Assembly: GCA_003427395.1 (NCBI GenBank) | Contig: BFEA01000026.1 | Coordinates: 1,522,793 to 1,542,851, forward strand | Length of the DNA stretch: 20,059 nt | Source of the DNA: Chara braunii | Lineage: Eukaryota; Streptophyta; Charophyceae; Charales; Characeae | Direction of reading: 5' to 3' | Notes under the pieces: model-generated | Told to the model about the DNA's origin: nothing | Seen by the model: the letters and a program-made list of their open reading frames with translations, nothing else | The model's database searches: none | Translations under genes and position numbers: made by a program | Part shown: positions 16,280 through 20,059 of the stretch, piece after piece | How the letters are laid out: each line of letters begins with the position of its first letter | Numbering within the stretch: position 1 is the stretch's first letter

Positions 16280-18690
16280 GTACGACGCAGGGCGGTGCTC
16301 TGGGCCCTCTGGCGACAACGCTGCACGTATGAAATGGAGAGAGCAAGACTAGAGGGACCAGAAAAGAAACAATATCAAGGAAAATGATTCTGTCATCTCA
16401 ATACCTCCCATCTCAAGATGGATTGTTTTCTCCAATACCTTCAAGAGGTTTGGATCTATTGGAGAGACCAGAAGGATTGTCTTAGGGATGATATTAAGTG
16501 GTTCAATAACGGTCTGGCTTTTCTAGGCCGTAAATGCAATGAATATTCTAAACTTTTGGCAAAACAAAGACATGCTAAAGAAACTAATATCCACAATAAA
16601 ATTTGTGAATTGCAAAACCAAGAGACAGAATCACAAGAACAAGGATTCCTAGAATCGACAGCTGAGGAACTCCAAAATCTGGAAGCTCAGCTTTTGACTC
16701 AAATGGAATACAGATGGCAGGGATTAAGAATTAGGGGCAAAATTAGAATCCAAAATATGGAAGGATCAATGGATGCACGTTTTTTTTGCTATGGCAAGAG
16801 CTAGAACATGTAGGACTATCATCGAAGCTCTAGAAGATCCGACAGATCCTAATAAGAATCTGGCCACTTCGACTGCAACATGTTCCAAAGTAGCCAGAAT
16901 TTTTTTTAAATCACTATTTACCTCACAAAATAGCCATATCTTGAAAGAGCATCGTATCAAAGAAAGAATAATTTCTTCATCCCCTAAATAAAACACTATC
17001 AAAGGATCAAAAGGAAAAGATGGAAAGTCCGCTGGCAAAGGATGAAGTATGAAAAACCCTCTTATTAATGGAAGAAGATAAGTCCCCGAAAATTGATGGC
17101 CTCCCAAAGGAATTTTGGGAAGCATCATGGGATTTTATATCAGAGGATCTCATGGAGTACTACCATGTTGTGTGGGAATCAGGAGAAATGGGAGAATTTG
17201 TAGGACAAGGAGTGCTTACTCTTCTATATAAGAAAGGAGATAAGGCGAATATAAGGAATTATCGCCCAATCACCCTTCTTACAGTGGTTTATAAGCTTAT
17301 AGCAAAAACACTAGCAGATCGTCTGTCTACAATAATTCCTGAAACTATTCATCCATCTCAAACGGGTTTCATAACTGGTAGGAATAAACAAGATAATCTC
17401 CTTTTGGTAAATGAACTATTTAAAATATCTCGTCAGTCCAAACATAATGCAACCTTTATTTTCATTGATTTTGAAAAGGCATATGATCATGTGGATTGAC
17501 TTTTTTTGGATAAATGCATGGAAAAGATGAATTTTGGTCCAAATTTTAGGCGATGGGTGAGAATCCTACATCAAAATGCAACTACAAGGGTAATGATAAA
17601 TAACAATGTGACTCCCCCCATTCCACTAGAAAGATCAGTTAGACAAGGTGATCCTCTGACACCTTTCTTATTTATCATTATTATGGAGGCATTAGCGGGA
17701 AACTTGAGGCAGCACAAGGACATTCACCGAATACAAGTCACTTGCATTCCTGAAGAGGCAATACCAATTTGCTCTCTCTTCGCTGATGATCTATCCCTAA
17801 TGGTTGATGCAACTCATGAAAATATGGCAGAAATTCAAAAATTGATGGATATTTTCTGTCGGCTTTCATATATGAAAGTAAATTGGGGAAGTAAAACAAC
17901 CGGCTGGTGGATACATCATCAAGGAGGCAGACCACCTAAGCTACCTAAAATAAAGTGGTTATCCCTGGACACCCCCATCAGAGTGTTAGGTATCTCACTA
18001 TCAGCAGAAGGTAAACCAAAAACTCATAATGTCCCAACTGGCTCAGGCCAAGATGGAATTGTGGAAGAATAAACATACCTCAATTTTTGGACGTTCAATG
18101 ATTATTAACAATGTAATCTTAGCATCTATTTGGTATAAGTCTGGGACCTGGGCCCTTGACAAAGACTTCCTTAAACCTCTTCAGCGTCAGTTAACTGTCT
18201 TTCTATGGAGAGGTAATCACGAGTGCAATAATGTTATTAACAGGGTTGCATGACAATCCATTATTCAACCTAAAACAAAGGGAGGATTGGGGATCCTTGA
18301 TCCCTCAGCTCAGGTTAAGGCTCTGTCAATCCAATGGATTCAACGTTTATTATTCAATCCTCAGACCCCATGGACACCTTTAGCACTGAAACAAATTAAG
18401 CGCCTAGCTCCCCCTACATCTGAGGAAGTTGACCCTTTGACGTGGTTGGAAAACCGATCTTGGACTATCCCAAGGGGGATCTCCAAGCCAGCAACACCCA
18501 CAGGTTCAAGCAGGCAGGAGGTCAGACAAGATTTGAAAAATGATCCATTTTGGGTTACCATGATTAAAACCTGGAGGCAGCTCCCTCTAACAGACAAACT
18601 ATCGCCAGAAAGATGGGAGGAGATTTGTCAACAGCCTATTTTCGACAATAGGTGGATTCGAGATTCTCAGGGGTATGTACTACACTGCAT
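16280..18690 (+). pseudogene. L1-like LINE ORF2 with reverse transcriptase, broken
   Basis: Order: a segment like RRAVLWALWRQRC (16285-16340), an alpha-helical linker (16418-16800), a frame change near 16770, then the reverse transcriptase. Seen in the latter: NYRPITLL (about 17258), QTGFITGRN (about 17360), FIFIDFEKAYDHVD (17455-17496, first catalytic Asp at 17467), RQGDPLTPFLF (about 17641) and FADD (17779-17790, the catalytic Asp pair). The catalytic residues are kept. Breaks are TGA at 17497 where Trp is expected after DHVD, a frameshift near 18010-18040, and TGA at 18251 where Trp is expected before the PKTKGGLGI motif. The final part (18287-18665) overlaps the start of the LINE fragment at 12110. 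The endonuclease domain and the zinc segment are missing, so both ends are truncated. Confidence 0.9.
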
Positions 18691-18739
18691 GCACTCACCC
18701 TGGAAAACTGTGTGTCCGATGAACGGAGAACGGGCGAAA

Positions 18740-18911
18740 TTGAACGTCGTTGAACCCTTTCAACGGGCTTGGGGACCCCCGTTAAATCGCGTTTAACGCG
18801 AAAACGGTGGTGTTCCGTTCAGTTTTGAACAACGGAACCGGCGCGTTGGGCCTCGGACACGTGGCCCTACGCGCCCAAACAATGAAAACAGAAAAAAAAA
18901 AAAAAAAAAAA
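18740..18911. repeat. Cluster of four hairpins ending in poly-A
   Basis: LINE similarity fades near 18690. Then come: cgttgaa/ttcaacg (18748-18765), cgttaaa/tttaacg (18780-18798), gttccgtt/aacggaac (18812-18838) and ggcgcgttgggcc/ggccctacgcgcc (18840-18875, 12 of 13 pairs). An A run follows at 18891-18911. The arms recur in cgtt/aacg wording. It may be the 3' end of a different poly-A element or a fold-back insertion. Unidentified. Confidence 0.65.
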
Positions 18912-19027
18912 ACGACCCCTACTAACAGGGTGAGGTGGCCAAACATGCCCCTCCCTCCTGAATTTCAAACTGCAAAAGGGAAAAAAAGTAGGGGCCACCC
19001 CATACCCCAAGACTGTGAGCACATGTG

Positions 19028-19086
19028 TGTGCATATCCTTTTTTTTTTTTTTTTTTTCCTCAAATGCTCCAATCTACTCGTCCAGT
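19028..19086 (-). repeat. Fragment of retroposon core, copy K
   Basis: A T run (about 19040-19056), then cctcaaatgctccaatctac and tcgtcc, which matches the start of the second-subtype core (gctccaatctattcgtgg). It diverges afterwards, so it is a short or degraded copy in minus sense. Confidence 0.5.
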
Positions 19087-19255
19087 CTCATTTTCGAAGG
19101 GCCCCTACACATTAGCAAGGACCCCTCATGGAGCAGAGAGCCTGAGAGAGGGACGTTAGACTTGGAAACTGCCTGGGTCGGCAGAGAATATATAGTCTGG
19201 ATTCGAATTCAGGTCTGTGGCACTCTGTGCACCACAGTTATGGGTCATGAATTCT

Positions 19256-19360
19256 CTGTTTTCTCGTTTTTTTTTTTTGTTTCTCGTTTTTCTTTTGTTT
19301 TTCCGTTTTTCTTTTGTTTTTTAATTTTTCATCTGTTTTTTCTCGTTTTTCTTTTCTGAG
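19256..19360. repeat. T-rich minisatellite
   Basis: Irregular repeats of a T-rich unit of about 18 bases (tttctcgtttttcttttg and variants). Shadow frames read as Phe-rich strings and are not genes. Confidence 0.7.
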
Positions 19361-19370
19361 GAATACGTGT

Positions 19371-19523
19371 AGTGGCCCTAAGGGCCTCTACGCACTAAAT
19401 GCACAAAAGACAGAACATATGGTGGCGTATTATTCCACGTTCTAGCAGAAGATTCGTTCTAATTCTGCACATTTGCAGTGGTGGCCCTGAGGGCCTCTGC
19501 TCACCACATGCACAAAATACAAA
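19371..19523. repeat. Two copies of a small GGCCCT-hairpin repeat
   Basis: gtagtggccctaagggcctc (from about 19369) and cagtggtggccctgagggcc (from about 19476) are each followed by ctNNgcNcacNaNatgcacaaaa text, about 108 bases apart. In each copy ggccct pairs with agggcc, and the outer gtag/ctac or gcag/ctgc also pair. The second copy abuts the tRNA-like head at 19523. Confidence 0.6.
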
Positions 19524-19594
19524 GGCCTAGCTCAGTTGGTAAGGCACAGAAGTTGCATTCAGGAGGACGTGGGTTCAATCCCCATTGGCCTCAC
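19523..19594 (+). ncRNA. tRNA-like SINE head
   Basis: aggcctagctcagttggtaa carries a good D-arm/A-box, and gtgggttcaatccccat a good T-arm/B-box with pairing arms. The 3' end ggcct can pair with the 5' aggcc as a short acceptor stem. The anticodon arm is mismatched and no clear anticodon can be named. It is more likely a tRNA-derived SINE head than a working tRNA gene. An A-rich stretch at 19818-19836 could be its tail, but no target duplication was seen. Confidence 0.7.
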
Positions 19595-19847
19595 GATGTG
19601 CCTGGGCAAGCTTGGTGTTCTACCAGCTAGAGATAACCCGTTGGCCCCCCAAGCCAGCATTGGCAGGACCTTGGCTGATGTTGTTGGCTGCTATGCCGCG
19701 ACAATATTGGCCATTAGACACCGCCATGTGGGGTTGGGGGGGGGGGTAGGGGAAGGTGCAGTGACTGGCCATTTTTCTTGGTCGCGTGCTGCAACGCGCC
19801 GTGTCGCACCGCGACTGGAAAAAAAAAACAAAAAAAACAGCCCCATG

Positions 19848-19933
19848 GTTGGGCCACGACCGAGATGTCTCGGCCACACCCCAGACTGGCCATGGCCGAG
19901 TGTCTCGGCCACACCCCAGATTGGCCAGGGCCG

Positions 19934-19936
<3 letters not shown>
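19848..19936. repeat. Minisatellite with 35-bp unit
   Basis: tctcggccacaccccaga repeats with a 35-base spacing (cggcc at 19871 and 19906), and a third partial unit (ggccagggccgaggtgt) runs into the (TG)n. The (TG)n may have arisen by expansion from the 'gaggtgtg' end of the last unit. Confidence 0.75.
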
Positions 19937-19995
<59 letters not shown>

Positions 19996-20059
19996 TTGAG
20001 TGTGTCGTGTGTCTGTGTGTGTGTGTTTATGTGTTTGTGTGTGTTGTGTGTGTGTCTCT
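19936..20059. repeat. (TG)n microsatellite, open at window end
   Basis: About 124 bases of TG repeat with a few interruptions (tctg, ttga, tgtcg, ttta) run to the edge of the window. The shadow frame is Cys/Val-rich and is not a gene. Confidence 0.95.

Noticed and set aside
19936-20059. Telomere-like repeat
   Set aside because: The unit is plain TG with interruptions, not a telomeric TTAGGG or TTTAGGG type.

Overview
This 20-kb window is eukaryotic nuclear DNA made almost wholly of transposable elements, their decayed remains and simple or tandem repeats. I see no host protein-coding gene, rRNA or bacterial-style operon. The best taxonomic clue is the LINE type: an L1-like reverse transcriptase followed by a plant-type 'zf-RVT' zinc segment, plus an ORF1-like protein that resembles the plant LINE arrangement of a DUF4283-like domain and a zinc knuckle. 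This suggests a plant-lineage genome (land plant or streptophyte alga). It is inference only; no species can be named.

Layout. 1-4200: short retroposon tails (31-143, 1508-1645, 2478-2534), an 82-bp hairpin (1302-1383), a G-rich tract, and a minus-strand LINE 3' fragment (about 3130-4190). 4321-4488: a 168-bp MITE. 4500-5770: simple repeats, another tail and an unidentified dispersed coding-like repeat. 5772-10253: a 4.4-kb poly-A-tailed element on the minus strand, flanked by a near-perfect 15-bp duplication. It carries an ORF1-like frame and an unknown 646-aa frame but no reverse transcriptase. 10254-11990: CA-rich DNA, a 104-bp tandem repeat, and a GGCCCA-rich repeat split by a 0.5-kb palindrome-rich MITE. 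12026-14239: a plus-strand LINE 3' fragment with its own poly-A tail. 14574-15609: a 1.0-kb poly-A retroposon with two tRNA-like segments between 14-bp duplications. 16105-18690: a tail copy, then a LINE copy with a recognisable but broken reverse transcriptase. 18740-20059: a cluster of hairpins, a tRNA-like SINE head, minisatellites and a long (TG)n.

How the parts fit. One 3'-end module recurs about ten times. Read toward the poly-A it has two small conserved stems, and in six copies a third stem with a constant loop (sense TGCTCTTAYC) whose arms differ between copies yet stay complementary. The module ends the plus-strand LINE fragment, ends the RT-less 4.4-kb element and occurs alone like a SINE. 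My main inference is a LINE with non-autonomous partners (a 'half-LINE' and SINEs) that share a structured RNA 3' end, which could let one reverse transcriptase mobilise all of them.
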